Positions 7,892-16,031 of a DNA stretch of 46,004 bases are shown piece after piece (position 1 is the first letter of the stretch; the number at the start of each line of letters is the position of its first letter). Source of the stretch: Burkholderiaceae bacterium (GTDB lineage: Bacteria; Pseudomonadota; Gammaproteobacteria; Burkholderiales; Burkholderiaceae_D). The stretch is from contig JAKOOD010000396.1 in NCBI GenBank assembly GCA_022701635.1, positions 1 through 46,004 of the forward strand, in the 5' to 3' direction. The position numbers and the translations under genes were made by a program. Under the pieces are notes generated by a model. The model made no database searches and had not been told where the DNA came from. It saw only the letters and a list, made by a program, of their open reading frames with translations.

Positions 7892-9070
7892 TTACAGGGC
7901 CTGCATCAGGGCCTGCATCATCTGGCTTTCGGTGGTCAGGACCTTGGAGTTGGCCTGGTAGTTGCGCTGCGACGTCATCAGGCCCACCAGTTCCGAGGTG
8001 ATGTCGACGTTCGAGCCTTCCAGCGCGCCGGTGTTGAGCTTGCCCGCCAGGCCGACGCCCGGGACGTTGTACAGGGCCGCGCCCGAGCCGGCGTTGGCGG
8101 TCCAGCTGGTGCCGCTGATCGCCTGCAGCCCGCCTTCGTTGGCGAAGTTGGCGATGGCCACGGTGCCGACCACTTGCGACTGGTCGTTGCTGTACTTGGC
8201 GACCAGCGAGCCGTCGCCGGCCAGTTCGACGCCGACGAAGGCGCCCGAGGCATAGCCGTCGCTGCGGTTGGTGGTGGTGGTGGCGTCGCCGGCGAAGCGG
8301 GTGGTGCCGGTGTAGTCGAACTTGACGCTGCCTCCGGCCGCGCCGCCCTGTGCCGGGATGTTGATGGTGTTGTTGGTAACGCCGGTCAGCTTGCCGGTGG
8401 AGTCGAAGGTCAATTGTCCCGGGGTTGCACTGACCGCACCGCCGTCCAGCGAGTAGTAGACGTTGACGGTGTTGTCGTTCTGCTTGGAGAAATACTGCGA
8501 CATGGTGTGCTGGGTGCCCAGCGAGTCGTACACGACCGATTGCTTGACCATGTTGTAGGTGTTCGGGTCGTCCTTGCTGAAGCCGGTCTTGTTGCTCCAG
8601 TCGGCCGACAGGTTGCCGACGAAGGCGACGCTGGTGGTGGCGACGGCCGGGATCTGGCCGGTCGGCACCTGGATGTCGCCCATCGCGCCGAGGGTGCCGT
8701 TGACGGCCGGGCCGTAGCCCTGCACCTTCTTGCCGTCGCTGTCGATCAGGTAGCCCTTGGTGTCGGTCGAGAAGATGCCGACGCGGCTGTAGGTCATGCC
8801 GCCCTGCGGATCGCGGCTGACGAAGAAGCCGCGGCCGTCGATGGCGGCGTCGAGGCCGCGGCCGGTGGTGGTGGTGCTGCCGTTCTGGCTGATGTTCTGG
8901 GTGACCGAGCCGATCTCGGTGCCGTTGGCCTTGCTGCCGGCCATCACGGTGGCGAAGTTGGCGCGGCCGGCCTTGAAGCCGTAGGTGGCGGCGTTGGCGA
9001 TGTTGTGCGAAACGGTTTCCAGCTGCTCGTTGATGGCCTGGATGCCGGACAGTGCGATGTCGAAGCTCAT
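7892..9070 (-). CDS. flgE: FlgE, flagellar hook protein
   Basis: This 392-residue hook subunit makes the universal joint between rod and filament. The N-terminus (MSFDIALSGIQAINEQLE, then VSHNIANAATYGFKAGRANF) and the C-terminus (TSELVGLMTSQRNYQANSKVL) are the conserved hook ends. The middle contains GRGFFVSRDPQGGMTYSR and GYLIDSDGKKVQGYGP, both typical of FlgE. Length is close to the enteric protein. It follows flgD, which encodes its assembly cap. Confidence 0.97.
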   Translation of the reverse strand: MSFDIALSGIQAINEQLETVSHNIANAATYGFKAGRANFATVMAGSKANGTEIGSVTQNISQNGSTTTTGRGLDAAIDGRGFFVSRDPQGGMTYSRVGIFSTDTKGYLIDSDGKKVQGYGPAVNGTLGAMGDIQVPTGQIPAVATTSVAFVGNLSADWSNKTGFSKDDPNTYNMVKQSVVYDSLGTQHTMSQYFSKQNDNTVNVYYSLDGGAVSATPGQLTFDSTGKLTGVTNNTINIPAQGGAAGGSVKFDYTGTTRFAGDATTTTNRSDGYASGAFVGVELAGDGSLVAKYSNDQSQVVGTVAIANFANEGGLQAISGTSWTANAGSGAALYNVPGVGLAGKLNTGALEGSNVDITSELVGLMTSQRNYQANSKVLTTESQMMQALMQAL

Positions 9071-9114
9071 GTCGATTCCTTGATATTTTTAATGCGGTAG
9101 AGGAGGAAGGGCGC

Positions 9115-9786
9115 TCAGGAGCCCGTCTTGCCGTTGAATCCCGTGACGGTCGAGGGATCGACCTCGCCAATGCCCGCCACTTGCAATACGACGCCGGTCC
9201 CGGTGACGCGCACGCTGTTCAGGCGTGCCGCCACTTCGACCTGCGGGGCGCTGCCGTCGGACGGCTGCGCCTGGATGGAATAGGTGCCCGGCGCCAGGCC
9301 GAGCGCGTCCGGATCGATGGTGAAGCTTTGCTCGCCCGAACCGTGGGCGGGCAGCGCCACGGTATGCTGCTGGCCGTCGATGCCGGTCAGCACCAGGTTG
9401 GTGGCGCTGCTGGCGCCGAGCAGGTGGATGCTGCCGTTGATCTTGGCGCCGTCCACTTTGACGTGGTCGGTCACCACGGTCACGTCGGAACCGACCTGGC
9501 CGCCCATCGCCAGCGTCTGCAGGCTCTGCAGGATGCTGGCGTTGGCGGTGGTCATGGTCGACAGGTTCTGCAGCGCCTCGGTCTGCGACAGCTGCGACAG
9601 CTGGTTGACGTAGGTGGTCGGGTCCTGCGGCTCGAGCGGATCCTGGTTCTGGATCTGCGCGACCAGCAGCTTGGTGAACATGTCGCGGTTTGCCGAGGTG
9701 CTGGCCTGGGGCGCGACGGCGCCGCTGCCGGCCGCGGTGGTGTTGTTGCCCAACGGGTTGTTGGTGGTGGAAGTCGTGGTTACCAT
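9115..9786 (-). CDS. flgD: FlgD, hook-capping protein
   Basis: FlgD caps the growing hook and is discarded later. This 223-residue protein has the diagnostic N-terminal motif (MFTKLLVAQIQNQDPLEPQDPTTYV, then QLSQLSQTEALQNL) at about residues 35-80. A beta-sandwich follows, built around an LTGIDGQQ...YSIQAQPSDG region. It lies between flgC (5-base gap) and flgE (44-base gap), the usual order. Confidence 0.96.
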   Translation of the reverse strand: MVTTTSTTNNPLGNNTTAAGSGAVAPQASTSANRDMFTKLLVAQIQNQDPLEPQDPTTYVNQLSQLSQTEALQNLSTMTTANASILQSLQTLAMGGQVGSDVTVVTDHVKVDGAKINGSIHLLGASSATNLVLTGIDGQQHTVALPAHGSGEQSFTIDPDALGLAPGTYSIQAQPSDGSAPQVEVAARLNSVRVTGTGVVLQVAGIGEVDPSTVTGFNGKTGS

Positions 9787-9791
9787 CTCGA

Positions 9792-10196
9792 TCAGCCTTC
9801 GCCCAGTTTCAGCAGCGACTGCTGCATCGATTTGATCCGGCCCAGCACCTCGACGTTGGTCTCGAATGCGCGCGAGGCGGACATCATGTCGGCCATTTCG
9901 GCCACTTCGTTGACGTTGGCGTAATACACCATGCCGTCGGCATCCGCCTTCGGATTGTCCGGCTCGTGCACGCGGCGCAGCGGCTCGCTGCTCTGGACCA
10001 CGTCGAGCACCTGCACGCCGCCGCCGGCCTGGCCTTCGACCATGGCGGCGAACACCGGCTTGCGCGCGCGGTAGGCTTCCGCTTCCGAGCCGGCCACGGC
10101 GTTGGCGTTGGCCAGGTTGCTGGCGATCGTGTTGAGGCGCACCGATTGCGCCGTCATCGCCGAACCGGCGATATTGGAGATGTCCTTGAAGCCCAT
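9792..10196 (-). CDS. flgC: FlgC, proximal rod protein
   Basis: This 134-residue rod subunit starts with MGFKDISNIAGSAMTAQ and RLNTIASNLANANAVAGSEA, and includes the Y-R-A-R-K-P-V-F motif. It ends with YANVNEVAEMADMMSASRAFETNVEVL, the FlgC C-terminal helix. Length is standard. It is 25 bases downstream of flgB. Confidence 0.96.
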   Translation of the reverse strand: MGFKDISNIAGSAMTAQSVRLNTIASNLANANAVAGSEAEAYRARKPVFAAMVEGQAGGGVQVLDVVQSSEPLRRVHEPDNPKADADGMVYYANVNEVAEMADMMSASRAFETNVEVLGRIKSMQQSLLKLGEG

Positions 10197-10221
10197 GTTG
10201 CGTATCCTTTGTCGGCCGGGG

Positions 10222-10581
10222 TTACTGGCCGTTGATGGCCTTGGCCAGACCGCGCAGCTGCATGTTCACGAAGGTCAGGCTGGTCTGGAAATCGGAAGCG
10301 TTCTGCGAAAACGCGGCCTGCTCGACACCGATCTCGACGGTATTGCCGTCGGCGCTCGGATGGAAGGGCACGCGGTACAGTGGGTCGCCTTCGCCCAGGC
10401 CCATCTCGCCATTCTCGGAATCGATGCGATCCTGCAGCATCGCGCCGAAGTCGACGTCGCGGGCGGTGAAGCCGGGCGTGCTTTCATTGGCGATGTTCGC
10501 CGCCAGCACTTTAGTGCGCTCCGCGCGTACCTGCAGCGCATCCGCGTGCACCCCGAGTGCATCCTTGAAATTAAACGTCAT
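10222..10581 (-). CDS. flgB: FlgB, proximal rod protein
   Basis: This 119-residue rod subunit is the first gene of the minus-strand flg operon. The ATG at 10581 (MTFNFKDALGVHADALQVRA) is chosen because it follows a GGAGG ribosome site and matches the FlgB family start. The frame is open further upstream, but the extra 33 residues would cross the intergenic region toward flgA. Motifs are VLAANIANESTPGFTARDVDF and the C-terminal SDFQTSLTFVNMQLRGL. It diverges from flgA with 77 bases between the start codons, where the operon promoter must lie. Confidence 0.95.
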   Translation of the reverse strand: MTFNFKDALGVHADALQVRAERTKVLAANIANESTPGFTARDVDFGAMLQDRIDSENGEMGLGEGDPLYRVPFHPSADGNTVEIGVEQAAFSQNASDFQTSLTFVNMQLRGLAKAINGQ

Positions 10582-10658
10582 GGTCCGGAACCTCCGTTGT
10601 CCTGCAATGCAATGTGATTGGTTAAAATCGGATTTCTTTTTACTGCCGCTATTCTCTA

Positions 10659-11363
10659 ATGATTGCTTTCTGTAAGGCAACCCTTGTCACGACGACACTT
10701 GTGCTGGTTTCAGGTCTCACAATTGCTGCTCAGCAACCTTTATCGATACAAATCGAACAAGCCGCCCGTGCCGAATTGGAAAGACAAATGGCGGCGTCGG
10801 GATTGACCGAACCGCAGGTCGAGGTGGCCGTCGTGACCACCCGCGCGGCGCCGGCATGCGCCCAGAATGTCGCCATCGAGGCCCTGGATACCCGTTCTCC
10901 CCTGCGGATGCGCTTCCTGGCGCGTTGCAACGACACGCCCGGATGGCGGTACGAGTACGTGGTGCGCGCGCGCCTGACGGCCATGGTGGCGGTCGCCGCG
11001 GCCCCGGTTGCCGCCAACGAGGCATTGACCGATGCACAAGTCACGATCGAGCGCCGTGATGTTTCCAACATTGCCGATCCGATCACGACTCCTGAAGATG
11101 CTGTCGGACAAATGTCACGCCGGATGTTGCGCCCAGGAGACATTTTGCGTGGCGGCCAGCTCAGCAGCCCTGTACTGGTCAAGCGCGGCGACGCCGTGAC
11201 CATGATCGCGCGCCGCGACGGCATCGAAGTCAGCAGCGCCGGCGAGGCGCTGGATGCCGGCGCGCGCGGCGCCATGGTGCGTGTACGGAATGCAAACAGC
11301 GGGCAGGTGCTGCGCATGCGGGTGGCCGGTCCTGGGGTGGTCGAACCGGTCGGCAACCAATAG
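10659..11363 (+). CDS. flgA: FlgA, P-ring assembly chaperone
   Basis: This 234-residue periplasmic chaperone is needed for FlgI polymerisation. A signal peptide covers about residues 1-24 (hydrophobic LVTTTLVLVSGLTIA, then AQQ). The C-terminal half is an SAF-type domain with RMLRPGDILRGGQL, VKRGDAVTMIARRDGIEVSSAGEALD and V-R-V-R-N-A-N-S-G-Q-V-L, the characteristic FlgA ending. It stands alone on the plus strand, divergent from flgB and convergent with the glucosaminidase gene 31 bases away. Confidence 0.95.
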   Translation: MIAFCKATLVTTTLVLVSGLTIAAQQPLSIQIEQAARAELERQMAASGLTEPQVEVAVVTTRAAPACAQNVAIEALDTRSPLRMRFLARCNDTPGWRYEYVVRARLTAMVAVAAAPVAANEALTDAQVTIERRDVSNIADPITTPEDAVGQMSRRMLRPGDILRGGQLSSPVLVKRGDAVTMIARRDGIEVSSAGEALDAGARGAMVRVRNANSGQVLRMRVAGPGVVEPVGNQ

Positions 11364-11394
11364 ACAGGGCGTTCGCGAAGGGTGTGCGGAGGCG

Positions 11395-12132
11395 TCAGCC
11401 GCCGACGCCCTGCAGCTTGCCGGCCAGGCGCGACAGCTTGGCCGCGTACGCCGGGTCGGTCGCGTAGCCGCCCTTGGCCAGTCCGGATGCGAACGCACGG
11501 GCATCGCTGCCGGTGCCGAGCGCGCCGCGGAAACGCGGATTATCGACCAGCATCTGCGCATAGTCGCGGAAGGCGCTGGCCTGGTCCGGATAAGCGCGGA
11601 AGCGCGCACTGGTCTTGACCGCCGCGCCGCCCACGTATTCGGTGGTGCTGTTGTCGGCGACGTCGCCTTTCCAGCTGTTGCCGGCCTTGATGCCGAACAG
11701 GTTGTGGGTCGAACTGCCGTCGGCATTCTTCAGCGGGCGCCGGCCCCAGCCCGATTCCAGCGCGGCGTGCGCCGACACCAGTTCCGGCGCCACGCCCAGC
11801 TTGTCGGCCGCTTCGCGCGCCCACGGCGCGATACTCTCGAGGAAGGCCTGCTGGTCGGGCGAGGCGCTGCCGTCGCCGTCACCGACGATGGCATTCGCGG
11901 CGCCGGCTTCGCTGGCGCGCGCGGCCCACACACGGCCTTCCGCGCTCAGGGTGGCGCCGCTGGTCGAGTCGCCGCCGCCGTTCTGGATGAAGTCGGCGAC
12001 TTCGCCCTGCACCTGGCCGAACACGCCGCCGAAGTTGGCCCCACCGCTGCCGTTGCCGATGGCAGCGGCAGGGCGGGTGGCGGCGGTCGGCGCCAGCGCC
12101 GGGATCGCGGTCGTGAATTCAGCGTGGCGCAT
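11395..12132 (-). CDS. Stand-alone flagellar glucosaminidase (FlgJ C-terminal type, GH73-like)
   Basis: This 245-residue protein carries the peptidoglycan hydrolase domain normally fused to FlgJ. From about residue 90 it reads QQAFLESIAPWAREAADKLG, then SAHAALESGWG (predicted catalytic Glu about 126). It continues with HNLFGIKAG, TTEYVGG, FRAYPDQASAFRDYAQ and KGGYATDPAYAAKL, all GH73/FlgJ signatures. The N-terminal 90 residues are low-complexity and show no Sec signal, so export may be through the flagellar type III apparatus. The ATG at 12132 follows GAGG; an in-frame start at 12150 is possible. It overlaps flgN by 14 bases. Its natural role would be to open peptidoglycan for the rod capped by the single-domain FlgJ. 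Confidence 0.88.
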   Translation of the reverse strand: MRHAEFTTAIPALAPTAATRPAAAIGNGSGGANFGGVFGQVQGEVADFIQNGGGDSTSGATLSAEGRVWAARASEAGAANAIVGDGDGSASPDQQAFLESIAPWAREAADKLGVAPELVSAHAALESGWGRRPLKNADGSSTHNLFGIKAGNSWKGDVADNSTTEYVGGAAVKTSARFRAYPDQASAFRDYAQMLVDNPRFRGALGTGSDARAFASGLAKGGYATDPAYAAKLSRLAGKLQGVGG

Positions 12133-12547
12133 AGGTCTGGTCCTCGCCATGCATCAGGCGCTGCATCACCGAATGCTGTTCCGCCATCAGGTTGGTATTG
12201 CGGGTGGTGGCGCGCTTGCAGTCGCGCACCAGTTGCTCCAGCTGGTCCCAGGCGGCGCTGGCGCCGCCGCGCTGGGCGTCGGGCAGGCTGCTGAACAGCT
12301 GGTCCATGCCGGCCTGCTGGCCGAACAGGGCGCGCACCAGCTGCACGCGCTGCTGGCGGCGCTGTTCCATGGTGTCCAGCTGCGGCGTCAGTTCGCCGGC
12401 CAGCGTCGCCAGTTCGGCGCCGCGGTGGCGCAGCGCGGCCTGGAACTGGCGTTCCAGTACGTCGCGGATGCTGGTGCAGGAGCGGATGTCGTCCTGGATG
12501 CCGTCCAGCAGGCGCGTCAGCGCCTGGTCGCGGGTCATGCGGCTCAT
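12119..12547 (-). CDS. flgN: FlgN, chaperone for FlgK and FlgL
   Basis: This 142-residue, mostly helical protein is a cytoplasmic export chaperone for the hook-filament junction proteins. It has FlgN-like features: a long amphipathic helix (ALTRLLDGIQDDIRSCTSIR), a middle helix (RHRGAELATLAGELTPQLDTM) and a C-terminal helix with KRATTRNTNLMAEQHSVMQRLM. The ATG at 12547 is chosen because it lies just after the flgM stop; the frame extends slightly upstream. It directly follows flgM, the usual pairing. Confidence 0.85.
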   Translation of the reverse strand: MSRMTRDQALTRLLDGIQDDIRSCTSIRDVLERQFQAALRHRGAELATLAGELTPQLDTMEQRRQQRVQLVRALFGQQAGMDQLFSSLPDAQRGGASAAWDQLEQLVRDCKRATTRNTNLMAEQHSVMQRLMHGEDQTYAPR

Positions 12548-12551
12548 TGCG

Positions 12552-12833
12552 TTACCCCTGGCTGCCATGGAAGCGCTGGATCAGGCCGGCAAGGCGGCCG
12601 GCGTCGAACGGCAGCTGGCCCTTGGCCAGGGCGTCGCGCAGCTCGGCCACGCGGGCGGCGTCGAAGTCGGGCAGGGCGCGCAGTGCGCCCTGGGCCGGTT
12701 GCAGCACCGCCGATTCGAGCGGAGACGATGATTCGGCCGCCGGGGCCGACACCGCCACCGAAGCGGATGCGGCAGCGGCGCCGGCTTGCGGCGTGATGGA
12801 GATGGAAGGAGTCGAGACGCCTGTGATCTTCAT
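12552..12833 (-). CDS. flgM: FlgM, anti-sigma-28 factor
   Basis: This 93-residue protein holds FliA inactive until it is exported through the finished hook-basal body. It begins MKITGVSTPSIS, followed by an Ala/Ser-rich disordered stretch. The C-terminal sigma-binding helices are visible (FDAARVAELRDALAKGQLPFD, then RLAGLIQRFHG). The start at 12833 is preferred over an upstream in-frame start because it gives the standard M-K-I-x FlgM N-terminus. It sits between motB and flgN, downstream of fliA and motAB. Confidence 0.9.
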   Translation of the reverse strand: MKITGVSTPSISITPQAGAAAASASVAVSAPAAESSSPLESAVLQPAQGALRALPDFDAARVAELRDALAKGQLPFDAGRLAGLIQRFHGSQG

Positions 12834-12862
12834 GCGTTGTCCTCTGGATTTCGATTGGATCG

Positions 12863-13825
12863 TCATGGTTTCTTCGCCATTTGGCTGCGCAGGTCCTGGA
12901 GCGCTTCTTCGCCCGGTTTGCTGACCGTGACGTCCTGCGTCAGCGATTCGGTCGGGCCCGGCGTGCCGAACATCGCCTTCACGCTGGCAGCCTGGGCACT
13001 GGTCAGGATCAGGAGTTCGATGCGGCGGTTCGCCGCCGCCGCCGGCTTGGCGACATCGAGTGGCGCGCGGTCGGCCATGCCGACCACTTGCAGCACGCTT
13101 TCGGTGCGCATCCCGCCGCTCAGCAGTTCACCGCGCGCAGCCAGTGCGCGGTTGACCGACAGGCTGGTATTCGAATAGCCCATCGGACCTTTATAAGTGT
13201 ACTGCAAGGAATCAGTGTGGCCCACAATCAACATCTGATTTTCCATTTTTTCGAACAATGGCGCCATCGCACGCAACAGTTTTGCGAATTTCGTGGTTGG
13301 CAACGGGCTGCCGCGCTCGAACATGCCCTGGCGGTCGGTGTCGTGCAACATCACGCGCAAGCCGTTCGGCGTGACCACCGTGGCAAGATTCGATGACAGG
13401 CCGGCATCGACGCTCATCTGCTGCAGCGCCCGCGCCAGGGCCGCCAGTTCGGAGGCCGATTCGTACTTGGTGCGGGCGGCGTCCTGCTTGCCCGCATTCG
13501 GCCCTTCGCTGCCTCCGTTACTCTTTGGCATCTCGAAGCGTTCGATCATGCTGCCGCTCGGGTTGCTGGCAAGCTCGGGCTTGCTGCCGCTGCCTTCGAT
13601 CATGCCGCTGGCCATGTTGTCGCGCACGATTTTCTTGGCCTTTGCCGCATCTTGCGAAGCGATCAGCCACAGCACCAGGAACAGTGCCATCAAGGCCATG
13701 CAAAAGTCGGCGAACGCCACTTTCCAGGCGCCGCCGTGCTCGTCGTCGTGGTGCTTGCCGCCGCCGCGCTTGACGATGGTTTCGCCGTGGTGATCGCCGC
13801 CGCCGCCTTTTTTATTTGCTTGCAC
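12863..13825 (-). CDS. motB: MotB/LafU-type stator protein
   Basis: This 320-residue stator subunit anchors to peptidoglycan. The single transmembrane helix (WKVAFADFCMALMALFLVLW, about 34-53) contains the proton-binding Asp at about 40. The periplasmic OmpA-like domain has QMLIVGHTDSLQY, LSVNRALAARGELLSGG and ANRRIELLI. The long basic, His- and Gly-rich N-terminus (residues 1-32) is cytoplasmic. The start codon is GTG, supported by a GGAG site 6 bases upstream. It follows motA by 11 bases and precedes flgM. Confidence 0.95.
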   Translation of the reverse strand: MQANKKGGGGDHHGETIVKRGGGKHHDDEHGGAWKVAFADFCMALMALFLVLWLIASQDAAKAKKIVRDNMASGMIEGSGSKPELASNPSGSMIERFEMPKSNGGSEGPNAGKQDAARTKYESASELAALARALQQMSVDAGLSSNLATVVTPNGLRVMLHDTDRQGMFERGSPLPTTKFAKLLRAMAPLFEKMENQMLIVGHTDSLQYTYKGPMGYSNTSLSVNRALAARGELLSGGMRTESVLQVVGMADRAPLDVAKPAAAANRRIELLILTSAQAASVKAMFGTPGPTESLTQDVTVSKPGEEALQDLRSQMAKKP

Positions 13826-13836
13826 TGGGGGCTCCG

Positions 13837-14727
13837 TTACGCTTTACGCTTGGCGCCGCCGGCGTCTTCGCCGTCGGCCATGGCGTTCAGCCAGGCTTCC
13901 AGCTGGGCGAAGCTGGGCTTGGTGTTCAGCTGGATCAGGCGGCGCCCGGCGTCGATCGCCAGCAGCGGCGGCTTGCCGGCCACGTGGGTCACCAGCACGA
14001 CCTTCACCGTTTCCATGGTCGAGGCTTCGGAATTGACCAGCTGCTTCATCATGCCGGAAATCGGATCCAGCACGCCGTAGCAGAAGAAAATGCCGATGAA
14101 GGTACCGACCATGGCCGCGCCGATGTGTTCCGCGATCTCGGCGGTCTCGGCGCCTTCGCCGACCGAGTTCATGGTGATCACGATGCCCAGCACCGCGGCC
14201 AGGATGCCGAAGCCCGGCATGCCCTCGGCGACCTTGTGCAGCGACTTGGCCGGCTGGCTCAGCTCTTCGTGGATGGCTTCCAGTTCCTGCTCGAGCACGC
14301 CTTCCAGTTCGTGGGCGTTGATCTTGCCCATCGCCATCAAGCGGAAGTTGTCGACGATGAAGGCGAGCAGTTTCGGCTCTTCCAGGATCAGCGGGTAGCG
14401 CTGGAACATCGGGCTTTCCTTGGGTGCCTCGACGTGGGCGTCGAGCGCCTTCAGGCCGCCGGCGGCGGTCTGCAGCAGTTCATACATCAGCAGCAGCAAC
14501 TGGCGCTGGAATTCCGAATCGTGCTTGTGCTTGCCCGCGACCTTTTTCATCTGGCCGAGCATCTCGATCAGCACGTGCTTCGGGTTGGCCAGCACCAGCG
14601 CCCCCAACGCGGCGCCGCAGATGACGATCAGTTCGTTGGGCTGCCAGATGGCGATGGCGGTGCCGCCCATCAGCATGTAGCCGCCGAACACGGTGCCCAG
14701 CACGATGAGAATGCCTAAGATTTGCAT
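13837..14727 (-). CDS. motA: MotA/LafT-type stator protein
   Basis: This 296-residue membrane protein forms the ion channel with MotB and drives FliG. Four hydrophobic segments lie at about residues 3-22, 33-52, 170-190 and 203-225. The cytoplasmic loop has the charged residues that contact FliG. Family motifs are GYMLMGG, ELIVICGAALGALVLANP, EGMPGFGILAAVLGIVITM and GTFIGIFFCYGVLDPISGMM. The sequence is of the proton MotA type, not PomA. It sits directly downstream of fliA, the lafS-lafT order of lateral systems. Confidence 0.95.
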   Translation of the reverse strand: MQILGILIVLGTVFGGYMLMGGTAIAIWQPNELIVICGAALGALVLANPKHVLIEMLGQMKKVAGKHKHDSEFQRQLLLLMYELLQTAAGGLKALDAHVEAPKESPMFQRYPLILEEPKLLAFIVDNFRLMAMGKINAHELEGVLEQELEAIHEELSQPAKSLHKVAEGMPGFGILAAVLGIVITMNSVGEGAETAEIAEHIGAAMVGTFIGIFFCYGVLDPISGMMKQLVNSEASTMETVKVVLVTHVAGKPPLLAIDAGRRLIQLNTKPSFAQLEAWLNAMADGEDAGGAKRKA

Positions 14728-14761
14728 GATGTTGTTACCTTTATTGTTGGTCGTGCAGCTT

Positions 14762-15493
14762 TCAGGCCTGGGCCAGTGCGGCTTTCATCTTGGCCAGCGC
14801 GGTCTTGTTGAGCTGGCAGACGCGGGCATCGGACAGGTCGAGCACGGCGGCGATTTCCTTGTAGCTGAGCTCGAACTCATAAATCATCTGGATCACGCGC
14901 TGCTCGCGCTCGTTGAGGGCGGCCAGTGCGTGTTCCAGGCTGCGCCGCACCGCGTACTGCTCTTCTGGCCCCGGCGCATGGCTGGCGCGCTCGGTGCTTT
15001 CCTGGAGCACGTCGTCGAAGCTGAGCAGTTCCTCGGCGACGTCGTCGAGCAGGAACTGGCGCCACTCGTCCTGGCTGATGCCGAGCGCCTCGGCCGCTTC
15101 CTTGTCGTTCGGCTCGCGGCCGAGCTTGCGGGTGAGGGCGCGCACGGCGTCGCGCATCTTGTGGCTGTCCTGGCGCACGGCGCGTGGCCGCCAGTCCTGG
15201 CGCCGCAGCTCGTCGAGGATGGCGCCACGCACGCGCAGCGACGCGTAGCTGGCGAAGCCGGTGTCGGGCGTGCCGTAGCGGCGCAAGGCCTCGAGCAGGC
15301 CCATCAGCCCGATCTGTTCCATGTCTTCGCGTCCCATCGCACCGGAAACCTGCGAGTTCAGCTGGCGTGCGATGCGTTTCACCAGGGGCGCATAAGCGAC
15401 CAGGTGGCGCTGTTCGTCCTTCGCGCTCATCGCCGCGTGGTGGGCGGCACCGGCGTATTCGGTGCTGGCGTAGCTGTCGGCGTAGTCGGTCAT
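14762..15493 (-). CDS. fliA: FliA/LafS sigma-28 factor
   Basis: This 243-residue sigma factor directs transcription of late flagellar genes such as flagellin. Region 2 is visible (LVKRIARQLNSQVSGAMGRE, DMEQIGLMGLLEALRRYG, GFASYASLRVRGAILDELR). Region 3 follows (RDAVRALTRKLGREPNDKEAAEALGI). Region 4 has its helix-turn-helix (ALAALNEREQRVIQMIYEFE, then SYKEIAAVLDLSDARVCQL). The ATG at 15493 is chosen; a GTG at 15502 with a nearby GGGGA is also possible. It lies between fliL and motA and is balanced by flgM in the same run of genes. Confidence 0.95.
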   Translation of the reverse strand: MTDYADSYASTEYAGAAHHAAMSAKDEQRHLVAYAPLVKRIARQLNSQVSGAMGREDMEQIGLMGLLEALRRYGTPDTGFASYASLRVRGAILDELRRQDWRPRAVRQDSHKMRDAVRALTRKLGREPNDKEAAEALGISQDEWRQFLLDDVAEELLSFDDVLQESTERASHAPGPEEQYAVRRSLEHALAALNEREQRVIQMIYEFELSYKEIAAVLDLSDARVCQLNKTALAKMKAALAQA

Positions 15494-15515
15494 GTAACCC
15501 ACGATATCCCCGGTG

Positions 15516-15986
15516 TCATTCGATGATGAGCTTGCCGATCATGACTTCGGCGAACGGTTTTTCGGCGTGTTCGTGCTCGTAGTTGGCATCGAACGCGTGG
15601 TTCAGCTTCTCGGCGTACTTGTCGACGCTCATGCTCGATGCCTCGGCCATGGTGTAGCTCGACAGCGTGCGCACCGCCAGGCTGCGGATCAGCGGCAGGT
15701 TTTCCTTGGTTTCCTTTTCCTTGGCGTGCTCGGTGGCCAGCACCAGGTCGGTCGACAGGTAGTGCGACTCGGTTTCGTTGGGGCCGCGGCGCAGCATGAC
15801 GATCACCTTGTCGAGGGTGACGTACTTCATCGGCTTGGCGTCTTTCTTTTCCGCTTCGGCTTTCTTTTCCTTGCCCTCGGCCGCGGCCGCAGCCGGCTTG
15901 GGCATGAACCACCAGACGGCACCGCCGGCGCCGGCGGCGCTGATGATCACGGCGCCGACGATGGCCAAAATCGTTTTCTTGTTCAT
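15516..15986 (-). CDS. fliL: FliL, stator-associated basal body protein
   Basis: This 156-residue inner-membrane protein surrounds and stabilises the stator. It has one N-terminal transmembrane helix (TILAIVGAVIISAAGAGGAVWWF, about 4-27) and a Lys/Glu/Ala-rich linker. The periplasmic domain has YVTLDKVIVMLRR and HYLSTDLVLATEHAKEKE, and the C-terminus reads VMIGKLIIE. It is positioned between fliK and fliA, as lafF is in lateral clusters. Confidence 0.9.
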   Translation of the reverse strand: MNKKTILAIVGAVIISAAGAGGAVWWFMPKPAAAAAEGKEKKAEAEKKDAKPMKYVTLDKVIVMLRRGPNETESHYLSTDLVLATEHAKEKETKENLPLIRSLAVRTLSSYTMAEASSMSVDKYAEKLNHAFDANYEHEHAEKPFAEVMIGKLIIE

Positions 15987-16031
15987 TGTGCTTGTACTTG
16001 TACTTGTGTCGTATCTGCTGAGGGTGGGCTA

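Noticed and set aside
10582-10658. A sigma-28 promoter between flgB and flgA (taaa followed by gccgctat)
   Set aside because: The spacing between the two parts is 18 bases, where about 15 is needed, so the match is not credible.
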